DNA from: Allopusillimonas sp048270225
GTDB taxonomy: Bacteria; Pseudomonadota; Gammaproteobacteria; Burkholderiales; Burkholderiaceae_B
Reading direction: 5' to 3'
NCBI GenBank assembly: GCA_048270225.1
Contig: JBLWTG010000003.1
Coordinates: 310,001-374,000, forward strand
Length of the DNA: 64,000 nt
Shown here one piece after another: positions 1 through 8,701 of this stretch (position 1 is its first letter; each line of letters starts with the position of its first letter). Under the pieces are notes generated by a model. The model was not told the DNA's origin. It worked only from the letters and a program-made list of their open reading frames with translations, and searched no databases. A program made the position numbers and the translations under genes.

Positions 1-743
1 TCGCTGAAGCGTTCGTCCTTGTAGATGGAGGCGCTGCGCGCGGTGGCGGCGATATCCTGCGTGGCGATCTGGTAGTCGATGCGCCAGCCTACATTCTTGG
101 CCCAGGCCTGCCCGCGATTGCTCCACCAGGTATAGGCTTCGCCCGTTGCGTCCGGGTACATGCTGCGATAGACATCCATCCAGCCCAGCTCGTCGAACAC
201 GCGCGTGAGCCAGGCACGCTCTTCGGGCAGGAAACCGCTGTTCTTCAGGTTGCCTTTCCAGTTCTTCAGGTCGATTTCCTTGTGGGCGATGTTCCAGTCG
301 CCGCAGAGGATGACGCGCCGCCCGCAGCGGGCCAGCGCCTGCAGATGCGCAAAGAAATGTTCCATGAACATATATTTGGCGGTCTGGCGGTGATCGCCGC
401 TGGAGCCCGAGGGCAGGTATACGGAGATGATGGAAAGGTTGTCGTAGACCAGTTCAAGGTAGCGGCCCTCGGCGTCGATTTCGGGTACGCCCAGGCCTTC
501 GATCACCTTCAGGGGACGCTGACGCGCATACACCCCGACGCCGCTGTAGCCTTTCTTCTCGGCATAGTGAAAATAGCCGTGATAGCCATCCGGGTTGAAC
601 ATGGTTTCGGTCAGGTTGTCGGCCTGTGCCTTGAGCTCCTGCATACAGACGAAATCGGCTTCCTGTTTGGGAAGCCATTCCAGAAAGCCTTTGTTGACGG
701 CGGAGCGGATACCGTTGAGGTTTGCGGAAATGACGCGAAGCAT
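1..743 (-). CDS. xth: Exodeoxyribonuclease III (partial, 3' end outside window)
   Basis: Translating the minus strand from the ATG at 743 gives MLRVISANLNGIRSAVNKG, the classic start of the exonuclease III/AP endonuclease family. Later motifs are MQELKAQ (catalytic Glu), the GDWNIAH Asp/Asn motif, and YTWWSNRGQAW followed by WRIDYQ. Family members cleave 5' of abasic sites and degrade duplex DNA 3' to 5' in base excision repair. About 247 codons lie in the window. The family is roughly 255-270 residues, so only the last few residues, including the terminal catalytic His, are missing. The frame is open to the window edge. Confidence 0.95.
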   Translation of the reverse strand, partial: MLRVISANLNGIRSAVNKGFLEWLPKQEADFVCMQELKAQADNLTETMFNPDGYHGYFHYAEKKGYSGVGVYARQRPLKVIEGLGVPEIDAEGRYLELVYDNLSIISVYLPSGSSGDHRQTAKYMFMEHFFAHLQALARCGRRVILCGDWNIAHKEIDLKNWKGNLKNSGFLPEERAWLTRVFDELGWMDVYRSMYPDATGEAYTWWSNRGQAWAKNVGWRIDYQIATQDIAATARSASIYKDERFS

Positions 744-802
744 AAGTAATGAGATACCTGAAAAAAGGGCGGGTTGAGTCGGTGCAGGTCTGGGGCGGCG
801 GC

Positions 803-1606
803 TTAGTCAGGCTGGCCGAAGCGAAAGCTCGAGGCGGTGATGCCGGCGAAGGCGGTCGACTCGTGATACACGCAGGTTGACGCCTCTTGCTCTGCCGCGC
901 CGACCGCCACCATGAGCGGAATGAGATGATCCTCCTGCGGATGCGCCAGTCTGGCGGCCGGGGCAGTTTCCCAGCGCTCCAGCGCATCGGAGCGCTGCGC
1001 GGAGGGGAGTGTCATGGTCTGTTGCAGCCAGGCGTCGAACTGCGCCGAGGCCGCGCTGCCGTTGCCGTAGATCTGCCGCAGGTTGTGATAGCTCAGGCCG
1101 CTGCCCAGAATCAGTACGTCTTCGTCACGCAGGGGCGCCAGAGCGCGGCCCAGGGCCAGGTGCCTGGCGGGGCCGTAGCCCGAATCGATGGACAGCTGAA
1201 CCATGGGCACATCCGCGTCCGGGTACATGACGAAAGCGGGCACGAATGCGCCATGATCGAAACCGCGTTCGCTGTCTGCCTGCACCGGCATGCCGGCCTG
1301 GTCCAGCAGTTGGGAGACCCGGTCCGCCAGCCACGGAGCGCCTGGCGCCGGATAGCTGATGGTGTAGGTGTGGTCGGGAAAGCCGTAGTAGTCGTACAGC
1401 ATGGGCGGCGCGGGGTTGGACGTTACCGAGAAGGCAGCGGATATGACCCAGTGCGCCGAGACCATGAGGATGGCTTTGGGGCGGCGCCCGAGCTGCCGGG
1501 GTATGTCGGCCAGCGATGCGCTCAGCTTGGCATTGCTGGTCTGCATGTCCGGGATATAGGGCCATGGGCCGCCGCCATGGGAAATAAAGTAGGTAGGTAG
1601 TGTCAT
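803..1606 (-). CDS. YgiD/DODA-type extradiol ring-cleavage dioxygenase
   Basis: A 267-residue protein of the class III extradiol dioxygenase LigB/YgiD family, whose best-known members cleave 4,5-dihydroxyphenylalanine. The metal-binding signatures are visible: FISHGGGPW near the start, VSAHW around residue 50, and FDHGAFVP about mid-protein, supplying the His ligands of a non-haem iron or zinc site. The ATG at 1606 gives the family's usual N-terminus. It stands alone between xth and pyrE, with no aromatic catabolic partner beside it, so the natural substrate cannot be inferred. The family assignment is firm and the substrate is unknown. Confidence 0.85.
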   Translation of the reverse strand: MTLPTYFISHGGGPWPYIPDMQTSNAKLSASLADIPRQLGRRPKAILMVSAHWVISAAFSVTSNPAPPMLYDYYGFPDHTYTISYPAPGAPWLADRVSQLLDQAGMPVQADSERGFDHGAFVPAFVMYPDADVPMVQLSIDSGYGPARHLALGRALAPLRDEDVLILGSGLSYHNLRQIYGNGSAASAQFDAWLQQTMTLPSAQRSDALERWETAPAARLAHPQEDHLIPLMVAVGAAEQEASTCVYHESTAFAGITASSFRFGQPD

Positions 1607-1898
1607 GGGTCGACTATAACCATTTGGGCGGCCGGATAGGCCTGCGCGCCGTCAGGTGGGCGGCGGGTTTACCGGGGCGAGCGGGTCAGCGCCTGTTGCG
1701 CAGTGCGTCGATGCTCCAGGCGCCGCCGCCCGCAAAGTGTAAAGGATGACTTGGGAAAAAGACACAGTCTTATCCCGTATGTGTGTTTGGGCAACAGCGG
1801 GGAACCCCGCCGCGGGCGCAGACGCAGTCTTGTGCAGCCAACGGGTAAAATAATCGCTCCGGCAATCCGGCCTACCCTGATTCTTATCCTATTTCTCC

Positions 1899-2570
1899 AT
1901 GAGCGACTCTTCCAACCGCGCCGATTTCGTGCGCTTTTCCCTTGAGCAAGGCGTCTTGCGCTTTGGCAGTTTCAAAGTCAAGTCCGGACGCATCAGTCCT
2001 TATTTTTTCAACGCAGGGCTGTTCAATACCGGTCGTTCGGTCGGAAAGCTGGCAGGTTTCTATGCGCAGGCGCTGGTGGATGCGGGCCTCGCGTTCGACA
2101 TGCTGTTCGGGCCCGCCTACAAGGGTATCCCTCTTGCGGCGACGACGGCGGTGGCCCTGGCCGGGCACCCGGGGCTGGGCGGGCGCGACGTGCCCTTTGC
2201 CTTCAACCGCAAAGAGGCCAAGGATCACGGGGAAGGCGGCACACTGGTGGGCGCCCCCTTGCAGGGCCGGGTGGTCATTATCGATGATGTCATCACCGCC
2301 GGCACGTCGGTGCGCGAATCGGTCGATATCATCCGCCAGGCTGGCGCCACTCCCGCAGCGGTGCTCATTGCACTGGATCGCATGGAACGGGCCGGGGCCG
2401 ATGACGCCCTGTCGGCTCATTCGGCTGTACAGGACGTCGCGGCCAGCTATGGCATACCGGTGATCAGCATTGCCTCGCTGGCCGACATCATGGCGCTGCT
2501 GCAGGACGACGCGGCATTGGCGCCTCACCGGGAATCCGTGGCGGCCTACCGGGCACAATACGGGGTATAG
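1899..2570 (+). CDS. pyrE: Orotate phosphoribosyltransferase
   Basis: A 223-residue type I phosphoribosyltransferase that makes orotidine 5'-phosphate from orotate and PRPP in de novo pyrimidine synthesis. The PRPP-binding loop VVIIDDVITAGTS lies near residues 127-139. The substrate regions FGPAYKGIPLA and FAFNRKEAKDHGEGG (flexible loop with catalytic Lys) are intact. Length matches the family (about 210-230). The ATG at 1899 begins MSDSSNRADFVRF. It is divergent from the dioxygenase gene and convergent with gatB; a GC hairpin lies immediately after its stop. Confidence 0.97.
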   Translation: MSDSSNRADFVRFSLEQGVLRFGSFKVKSGRISPYFFNAGLFNTGRSVGKLAGFYAQALVDAGLAFDMLFGPAYKGIPLAATTAVALAGHPGLGGRDVPFAFNRKEAKDHGEGGTLVGAPLQGRVVIIDDVITAGTSVRESVDIIRQAGATPAAVLIALDRMERAGADDALSAHSAVQDVAASYGIPVISIASLADIMALLQDDAALAPHRESVAAYRAQYGV

Positions 2571-2578
2571 GTGAAGGC

Positions 2579-2597
2579 GGGCCGGCGACGCCGGCCC
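2579..2597. other. GC-rich hairpin between convergent pyrE and gatB
   Basis: A perfect 8-bp inverted repeat, GGGCCGGC and GCCGGCCC, with a 3-base loop sits between the pyrE and gatB stops. There is no T-run on either side, so it is not a standard intrinsic terminator. It may still pause RNA polymerase or protect transcript 3' ends in both directions. Confidence 0.45.
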
Positions 2598-2611
2598 GTT
2601 CAGCGATGGCC

Positions 2612-4066
2612 TCAGCCCAGCTTTTCCTTGAGCAGGTCATTGACCTGTTGCGGGTTGGCCTTGCCTTTGGCTGCCTTCATCACCTGGCCCACCAGGGAGT
2701 TGAAGGCTTTCTGCTTGCCGGCCCGGAATTCCTCGACGGCGGCCGGATTGGCTGCCAGTACGGCGTCGATCATGGCGCCGATGGCGCCGCTGTCGCTGAT
2801 CTGCTTCAGGCCGCGCGCCTCGATGATGGCATCAGCCGAGCCGCCGCCTTCACCAGCCCACATGGCGGCAAAGACCTCTCGGGCAATCTTGTTGGAGATG
2901 GTGCCGTCGATGATGCGCGCGATAAGGCCCGCCAGCGCCGCCGGCTTGACCGGGCAGTGTGCGATGCCGGTTTCTTCGCGGTTCAGCGCGGCGGAGACCT
3001 CGCCCAGCACCCAGTTGGCGGCCAGCTTGGCTTGCCCGGCGGGCAGTGCGCCCGCAGTCTGCTCGAAGTAGTCCGAGGTGGCGCGGTCCATGGTCAGTTG
3101 CGCGGCATCGTAGGCGGTCAGGCCCAGGGTTTCCTGGAAGCGTTCGCGCTTGTGGCGCGGCAGCTCGGGCATGTCAGCCTTGACCCTGTCTATCCATTCA
3201 GGCGCTATCACCAGCGGAGGCAGGTCGGGGTCCGGGAAATAGCGGTAGTCGTGTGAGTCTTCCTTGCTGCGCATGCTGCGGGTTTCGTCACGGTCTGCGT
3301 CATACAGGCGGGTTTCCTGCACAACGGTGCCCCCGTCTTCGATCAGCTCGATCTGGCGGCGCGCTTCGAACAGAATGGCCCGCTCGAGAAAGCGGAAGGA
3401 GTTGACGTTCTTGACTTCGCTGCGAGTGCCGAATGCTTTTTGCCCATTGGGCCGCACGGACACGTTGGCGTCGCACCGGAAGGAGCCTTCCTGCATATTG
3501 CCGTCGCATATGCCCAGCCAGACCACCAGGCTGTGCAGCGCGCGCGCATAAGCCACGGCCTCGGCCGCCGAGCGCATTTCGGGTTCGGAGACAATTTCGA
3601 GCAGCGGCGTACCCGCACGGTTCAGGTCTATGCCGGTGGAGGATTCGCCGTGCGGACCGGAAAAGTCTTCGTGCAGCGATTTGCCGGCATCTTCTTCAAG
3701 GTGCGCTCGGGTCAGGTTGACGGTTTTTTCGACGCCGTCCACGAAAAAGGACAGGGACCCGCCCTGGACCACGGGGATTTCGAATTGGCTGATCTGGTAG
3801 TTCTTGGGCAGATCGGGGTAGAAGTAGTTTTTGCGGGCGAAAACGGACAGGGGCGCGATGTGGGCGCCGACTGCCAGGCCGAACTGGATGGCGCGTTCTA
3901 CCGCGCCTCTGTTCAGCACGGGCAGGCTGCCCGGCAGCGCCATGTCGACCTCGTTGGCCTGTGTGTTGGGCTCGGCGCCGTATCGCGTGCTGCTGTCAGA
4001 AAAAATCTTGGATTGCGTGGAAAGCTGCGTATGTGTTTCCAGCCCGATGACGATTTCCCATTCCAT
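2612..4066 (-). CDS. gatB: Asp/Glu-tRNA amidotransferase subunit B
   Basis: A 484-residue GatB that binds mischarged Glu-tRNA(Gln) (or Asp-tRNA(Asn)), phosphorylates it and accepts ammonia from GatA. The start MEWEIVIGLETHTQLST and the motifs FCDANVSVRP-like (FRCDANVSVRP), KNVNSF and DYRYFPDPDLPPL are diagnostic. The C-terminal YqeY-like domain ends in LKEKLG. The open frame runs further upstream, but the ATG at 4066 is chosen because it gives the conserved N-terminus and overlaps the gatA stop by one base (TAATG), which implies translational coupling. Third gene of gatCAB. Confidence 0.97.
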   Translation of the reverse strand: MEWEIVIGLETHTQLSTQSKIFSDSSTRYGAEPNTQANEVDMALPGSLPVLNRGAVERAIQFGLAVGAHIAPLSVFARKNYFYPDLPKNYQISQFEIPVVQGGSLSFFVDGVEKTVNLTRAHLEEDAGKSLHEDFSGPHGESSTGIDLNRAGTPLLEIVSEPEMRSAAEAVAYARALHSLVVWLGICDGNMQEGSFRCDANVSVRPNGQKAFGTRSEVKNVNSFRFLERAILFEARRQIELIEDGGTVVQETRLYDADRDETRSMRSKEDSHDYRYFPDPDLPPLVIAPEWIDRVKADMPELPRHKRERFQETLGLTAYDAAQLTMDRATSDYFEQTAGALPAGQAKLAANWVLGEVSAALNREETGIAHCPVKPAALAGLIARIIDGTISNKIAREVFAAMWAGEGGGSADAIIEARGLKQISDSGAIGAMIDAVLAANPAAVEEFRAGKQKAFNSLVGQVMKAAKGKANPQQVNDLLKEKLG

Positions 4067-5589
4067 TATGCTTGTTCCGGTTTGCGTTGATGCCAGTCCG
4101 TCGCTTGCTGGAAGCGGTCGGCCAGGGCCAGCAGGCGGCCCTCGCTGAAGTAGTTCCCGATGATCTGCAGCCCTATGGGCAAGGGTTTGGCCGCATCCGA
4201 GAAGCCGCAGGGTACCGACATGGCCGGCAGGCCGGCCAGGCTGACGCCCAGTGTGTAGATGTCGGCCAGCCAGTCGGCGACGGGGTCTTCCTGGTTGTCG
4301 CCGATGCGTCTGGCCACCGAAGGGGTCACTGGCCCCATGATGACGTCGCACTGGTCGGCGAAGGCGTGCTGGAAGTCGTTGACGATCATGCGGCGCACGC
4401 GTTGGGCCTGCAGGTAATAGGCATCGTAATAGCCATGGGAGAGCACATAGGTGCCCACCATGATTCGCCGCAGCACTTCGGGGCCGAAGCCTTCGGTGCG
4501 GGAGCGGCTGGTCATTTCCGCGAGGTCGCCGTAGTGGTCGCTGCGGTGGCCGTAGCGCACGCCGTCGTAGCGCGACAGGTTGCTGGAGGCTTCGGCCGGG
4601 GCGATGACATAGTAGGTGGGGATGGCCAGCTCGGTGCGCGGCAGGGAAATCGACACCCGCGTGGCGCCGAGCGATTCGAAGCAGGCCAGGGCGGCTTCGA
4701 TGGCCTGAGCGACATCGGGCATCAGGCCAGGCCCGAAGAATTCCTGAGGAACGCCGATGCGCAGGCCTTTGAGCGGCTGGCTGCCGCCTTCCTGATGTGT
4801 CGTGGCGGATGCCTCGAACTGGGCGCGGATGCGGCCAGGGGCGTTGGCTGCGCCGTCGCAGTATTCCAGGCTGGTGGCGTCGCGTGGATCGAAGCCGCTC
4901 ATGGGATCGAGCAGTTCAAGCAGGTCGCGCGCATGGCGGGCAATGGGGCCAGCCTGATCCAGGCTGGAGCCGAAGGCGATCATGCCGTAGCGCGAGACGG
5001 TGCCGTAGGTGGGCTTGATGCCGCTGACGCCGCACAGGGCGGAAGGCTGCCGCACCGACCCGCCCGTGTCCGTACCGGTTGCGCCGGCGACGAGGCCGGC
5101 CGCCACGGCAGCGGCAGAACCGCCCGAGGAGCCGCCGGGCACGGCGTCCGTGTCCCAGGGGTTGCGTGCAGGGCCGAACGCGGAGTTTTCGTTGCCCGAA
5201 CCCATGGCGAACTCGTCGCAGTTCAGCTTGCCCAGCGATACGGCGCCTGCCGCTTGCAGGCGGCTGACCACGGTGGCGTCGAAGGGACTTTTATAGTTGG
5301 CCAGCATCTTGCTGGCGGCGGTAGTGCGCCAGCCCTGGGTGACGAAGAGGTCTTTGTGAGCGATGGGCACGCCCGCCAGCGGCGGGGCCTGGTCAGTGGC
5401 GAGCAGGCGGTCTGCGGCATCCGCCTGGGCCAGGGTGAGGTCCGGGTCGACGTGTACGAAGGCGTTCAGCCCGGTGTGGGACTGTACCGCCTGCAGGGCG
5501 CTGTCCGCGAGTTCGCGGGCGCTGACGCTGCGGGCGCGTAGCGCCTCGCGCATGGCGGCGATACTGTCGAATTCGTTGTGCAGAGACAT
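4066..5589 (-). CDS. gatA: Asp/Glu-tRNA amidotransferase subunit A
   Basis: A 507-residue amidase-signature protein that hydrolyses glutamine and channels ammonia to GatB. The Lys-cisSer-Ser triad can be placed by motif: Lys79 in AHKDLF, Ser154 in GGSSGG and Ser178 in TGGSVRQP, the same numbering as the well-studied Staphylococcus aureus enzyme. It lies 11 bases after gatC and its stop overlaps the gatB start. Having gatCAB implies that Gln-tRNA (and possibly Asn-tRNA) is made by the indirect route. Whether a GlnRS also exists cannot be seen here. Confidence 0.97.
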   Translation of the reverse strand: MSLHNEFDSIAAMREALRARSVSARELADSALQAVQSHTGLNAFVHVDPDLTLAQADAADRLLATDQAPPLAGVPIAHKDLFVTQGWRTTAASKMLANYKSPFDATVVSRLQAAGAVSLGKLNCDEFAMGSGNENSAFGPARNPWDTDAVPGGSSGGSAAAVAAGLVAGATGTDTGGSVRQPSALCGVSGIKPTYGTVSRYGMIAFGSSLDQAGPIARHARDLLELLDPMSGFDPRDATSLEYCDGAANAPGRIRAQFEASATTHQEGGSQPLKGLRIGVPQEFFGPGLMPDVAQAIEAALACFESLGATRVSISLPRTELAIPTYYVIAPAEASSNLSRYDGVRYGHRSDHYGDLAEMTSRSRTEGFGPEVLRRIMVGTYVLSHGYYDAYYLQAQRVRRMIVNDFQHAFADQCDVIMGPVTPSVARRIGDNQEDPVADWLADIYTLGVSLAGLPAMSVPCGFSDAAKPLPIGLQIIGNYFSEGRLLALADRFQQATDWHQRKPEQA

Positions 5590-5600
5590 GCTGATATCGC

Positions 5601-5909
5601 TTATTCGATGACCGTGGGAACCAGGAACAGGTTTTCGTGCCCGGCCGGAGAGTTGGCCATGAGCGCGGCGCGTTGCTCGGGTGAGTTGGCCGGGCTGGCG
5701 GCATCCGGACGCAGTCGCAGCCGGATATCCTGGTGCGCCGACAGCGGGTGCGCCATGGGGTCGACGCCCTCGGTGTCGACGGCCTGCAGTTGCTCGATAA
5801 GCGTCAGAATACCGTTCAGCTCCTGCTGGGCCTGGAGGTTCTGCTCGGACGAAAGTTCAATGCGCGCGAGCCGCGCGATGCGGTTCACGTCTTGCTCGGT
5901 GATTGCCAT
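5601..5909 (-). CDS. gatC: Asp/Glu-tRNA amidotransferase subunit C
   Basis: A 102-residue GatC, the small clamp that stabilises the GatA-GatB complex. It starts MAITEQDVNRIARLARIEL and ends in FLVPTVIE, both typical. The frame extends upstream to 6041, but the ATG at 5909 is preferred because it gives the family length and N-terminus; the extra 44 residues have no family character. It is the first gene of gatCAB and is divergent from mreB. Confidence 0.95.
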   Translation of the reverse strand: MAITEQDVNRIARLARIELSSEQNLQAQQELNGILTLIEQLQAVDTEGVDPMAHPLSAHQDIRLRLRPDAASPANSPEQRAALMANSPAGHENLFLVPTVIE

Positions 5910-6141
5910 GGCTGTTGCTTGCTGAATCTGAAAGATGGTGGGCGGGCATGTATGATTGTGCAGGCGGCTTGAGGGAAGCCCGGTAACATAAAATAATATG
6001 CCGCTTTTTGAGCTAATCAAACGCCAATTATAAGTTATCATTGCTGGTTTAATTCGTTGGTCAAAATTTGGCGCCCATGTTGCGCTGGTTGGTTGCCTGC
6101 GCTGACGAATTCCTCTTTACTTTTGATATCACTGAGCGCCC
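5910..6141. promoter_or_regulatory. Divergent gatC / mreB promoter region
   Basis: These 232 bases separate gatC and mreB and must drive both operons. The centre (about 5985-6060) is clearly AT-richer than the surrounding genes. On the minus strand a TATAAT hexamer lies at 6027-6032, a candidate -10 for gatC, but no convincing -35 sits 16-18 bases away. On the plus strand TTGAGC and TATAAG are 15 bases apart, a slightly short spacer for mreB. Exact start sites are not determined. Confidence 0.4.
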
Positions 6142-7185
6142 ATGTTCGGATTCCTTCGTAGTTACTTCTCCACCGACATGGCGATCGACCTCGGTACCGC
6201 CAATACCCTTATATATGTTCGCGGCAAGGGTATCGTGCTGGATGAGCCGTCTGTCGTCGCCATTCGCCACGATGGTGGCCCCAGCGGCAAGAAGATCATT
6301 CAGGCGGTCGGGCGCGAAGCCAAGCAGATGCTTGGCCGGGTTCCGGGCAACATCGAGGCCATCCGCCCCATGAAGGACGGCGTCATTGCCGACTTCACCG
6401 TGACCGAGCAGATGCTCAAGCAGTTCATTCGCATGGTGCATCCGCGCAGCATGTTCGCACCCAGTCCCCGCATCATCGTCTGCGTGCCCTGCGGCTCCAC
6501 CCAGGTTGAGCGCCGCGCCATCCGCGAGTCGGCCCTGGGCGCGGGCGCCAGCCAGGTCTACCTGATCGAGGAGCCCATGGCGGCCGCGATCGGCGCCGGG
6601 CTGGCGGTATCGGATGCCAGCGGCTCCATGGTGGTCGACATCGGCGGGGGCACTACCGAGGTGGCCATCATTTCGCTGGGCGGCATGGTGTACAAGGGCT
6701 CTGTGCGGGTCGGCGGTGACAAGTTCGATGAGGCCATCATCAATTACATCCGCCGCAACTACGGTATGCTGATCGGCGAGCCCACCGCGGAGCTCATCAA
6801 GAAAGAAATCGGTTCGGCCTTCCCCGGGTCCGAGATACGCGAGATCGAGGTCAAGGGTCGCAATCTGTCCGAAGGCGTGCCGCGCAGCTTTACCGTTTCG
6901 TCCAACGAGATTCTTGAATCCCTCACCGATCCGCTCAACCAGATCGTCTCGGCGGTCAAGACTGCGCTGGAGCAGACCCCGCCCGAGCTTGGTGCCGATA
7001 TCACCGACAAGGGCATTGCCCTGACCGGCGGCGGTGCGCTGCTGCACGATCTGGATCGCTTGCTGCAGGAGGAAACCGGCCTGCCGGTGGTGGTGGCCGA
7101 AGATCCGCTTACCTGCGTGGTGCGTGGCTGCGGCGAGGCACTTGAGCACCTCGAACGCCTGGGTACTGTTTTTATTTACGACTGA
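6142..7185 (+). CDS. mreB: Rod shape-determining actin homologue MreB
   Basis: A 347-residue bacterial actin that forms membrane-bound filaments and positions the elongasome for lateral cell-wall synthesis. The N-terminal amphipathic stretch MFGFLRSYFSTDMAIDLGTA is followed by the phosphate-1 loop (DLGTANT). Other ATP-fold motifs are EEPMAAAIGAGL, VVDIGGGTTEVA and ALTGGGALL. Length equals the family. It heads the mreBCD-mrdA-rodA cluster, and all its partners follow on the same strand. Confidence 0.98.
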   Translation: MFGFLRSYFSTDMAIDLGTANTLIYVRGKGIVLDEPSVVAIRHDGGPSGKKIIQAVGREAKQMLGRVPGNIEAIRPMKDGVIADFTVTEQMLKQFIRMVHPRSMFAPSPRIIVCVPCGSTQVERRAIRESALGAGASQVYLIEEPMAAAIGAGLAVSDASGSMVVDIGGGTTEVAIISLGGMVYKGSVRVGGDKFDEAIINYIRRNYGMLIGEPTAELIKKEIGSAFPGSEIREIEVKGRNLSEGVPRSFTVSSNEILESLTDPLNQIVSAVKTALEQTPPELGADITDKGIALTGGGALLHDLDRLLQEETGLPVVVAEDPLTCVVRGCGEALEHLERLGTVFIYD

Positions 7186-7249
7186 TTTTGCATTGCAAGG
7201 CTTCGCACGGCATTATTTGCGAGGCGTTTAACAGGGCATTGCGCTTTCC

Positions 7250-8140
7250 ATGCAAGAGACCGGGACGATCAGGCTATTCAAGCGCGGCCCAACGGCCGAG
7301 CTGAGGCTGTTCGTGCTTGCGCTGGCAGCGGTCGCGCTGCTGGTGGTCGATGCCCGCTGGCCGGTGCTCGATCCCGCCCGCCAGGCAGTGTCTGTGGTGC
7401 TGTATCCTTTCCAGCGCTTGATGCTGGCGCCGCGCGACGCCGTTGAGCATTTCAACGACTGGAAGGACGCCGCCTCGCTTGCCCGGTCCGAAAAAGAAGC
7501 CCTGCAGCGCCAGCGCATAGAACTGGCGCAGCTGTCCACCCATGCCGCGCAGCTGGCGACTGAAAACGAACAGTTGCGGCGCCTGCTGAAGGTGGCCGAC
7601 GAGGTCACGCAGCCTTCGGTGGCGGTCGAGGTCCTGTACGAGCCGCCCAATGCTTTTTCGCATCATCTTATTTTCAACAAGGGCTCGTCCAGCGGCATAC
7701 GGCCTGGCATGCCGCTGATCGACGAGGGCGGTATTGTTGGCCAGATCGTGCGCGTGACGCCGTTTACCTCCGAGGCGGCGCTGCTCACCGACGACAAGGT
7801 CTCCATTCCCGTGCAGGTGCTGCGCAATGGCTTGCGCCTGATCGCCTTTGGCGGCAATGTATCGGGTAAGGTCGAGGTGCGCTACCTGACCGCCAACGTG
7901 GATATTGTCCCGGGCGATACGCTGATCACCAGCGGTATCGGCGGCCTGTTTCCGGCGGGGCTGTCGGTCGCCAGTGTCGATTCCGTCTCGCGCGATCCGG
8001 CAACAGGATTTGCGCTGGCGGAGGCCACACCGCTGTCCCATCCTGAACGTCATCGTCATTTTCTGGTCCTGCTGGTGGACGTATCCCCGCAGGATCTGGA
8101 GCAAGAAGGTTTGAAGTATGGCACGCAAACCGGACAATAG
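7250..8140 (+). CDS. mreC: Rod shape-determining protein MreC
   Basis: A 296-residue periplasmic scaffold of the elongasome. One transmembrane helix (about residues 20-37, LRLFVLALAAVALLVVDA) is followed by a coiled-coil rich in Gln/Glu/Leu around residues 75-115. Two beta-barrel-like domains then carry the family signatures SSGIRPGMPLID and GDTLITSGIGGLFPAG. The start at 7250 follows mreB by 64 bases. Its last 23 bases overlap mreD, suggesting coupled translation. Confidence 0.96.
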   Translation: MQETGTIRLFKRGPTAELRLFVLALAAVALLVVDARWPVLDPARQAVSVVLYPFQRLMLAPRDAVEHFNDWKDAASLARSEKEALQRQRIELAQLSTHAAQLATENEQLRRLLKVADEVTQPSVAVEVLYEPPNAFSHHLIFNKGSSSGIRPGMPLIDEGGIVGQIVRVTPFTSEAALLTDDKVSIPVQVLRNGLRLIAFGGNVSGKVEVRYLTANVDIVPGDTLITSGIGGLFPAGLSVASVDSVSRDPATGFALAEATPLSHPERHRHFLVLLVDVSPQDLEQEGLKYGTQTGQ

Positions 8141-8696
8141 CGCGCCCGTCTCCCGACGCGGCGCATCGTCGCTGAGCTCGCTGGAGCCCATCGACCTGTC
8201 CCCGTTCAAGCGCCCCAGCAGCGGACTGTTCATCTGGTTCACCATTGTTCTCATCTGGCTGATTTCCCTGCTGCCCTGGCGACTCTGGCAGCCTGCGCCG
8301 GATCTGCTGCTGCTGGTGATCGCCTTCTGGTGCCTGAACGAGCCCCAGCGGGTGTCCATGCTGACCGCCTTCCTGTTTGGCCTGGCCATGGATGTGCATG
8401 ACAGCTCGCTGCTGGGCGGGCACGCGCTGGTCTATACCTTGGCTGCCTACGGCGCGATTGCGCTCCGGCGCCGGCTGCAGCATTTTAATGCTGTCATTCA
8501 AGCCTTTCACATGTTTGTCATCTTTGTGGTGGCTGAAACCATAGGCAGGCTGGTGTATGCCTGGATGGCGGGTGAGTGGGCAGGCTGGCAATGGCTCTGG
8601 TCGCCGCTGTTCATGGCGGTGTTATGGCCGCTGGCCGATATCCTGCTGCACATGCCGCAGCGCAGGCTGGACGACAACGACGCTGGTTCGGTTTAG
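8118..8696 (+). CDS. mreD: Rod shape-determining protein MreD
   Basis: A 192-residue polytopic inner-membrane protein. After a charged cytoplasmic N-terminus (about 35 residues) there are roughly five hydrophobic segments, including LFIWFTIVLIWLISLLPW, LLLLVIAFWCL and AFHMFVIFVV, plus the MreD-like AFLFGLAMDVHDSSLLGGHAL. It links MreC and PBP2/RodA. The ATG at 8118 lies inside mreC, 23 bases before the mreC stop. mrdA starts 5 bases after the mreD stop. Confidence 0.94.
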   Translation: MARKPDNSAPVSRRGASSLSSLEPIDLSPFKRPSSGLFIWFTIVLIWLISLLPWRLWQPAPDLLLLVIAFWCLNEPQRVSMLTAFLFGLAMDVHDSSLLGGHALVYTLAAYGAIALRRRLQHFNAVIQAFHMFVIFVVAETIGRLVYAWMAGEWAGWQWLWSPLFMAVLWPLADILLHMPQRRLDDNDAGSV

Positions 8697-8701
8697 GGCC
8701 T

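Noticed and set aside
1607..1898. Possible tRNA or small gene between the dioxygenase gene and pyrE
   Set aside because: No cloverleaf, TTC-loop pattern or coding frame with a ribosome site was seen. The 292 bases appear to hold only promoters for the two divergent genes.
4072..5541. Long plus-strand open frame (489 codons) opposite gatA
   Set aside because: It is exactly antisense to a fully conserved gatA. Its translation is Gly/Ala/Arg-rich with no domain, as expected for GC-rich antisense frames.
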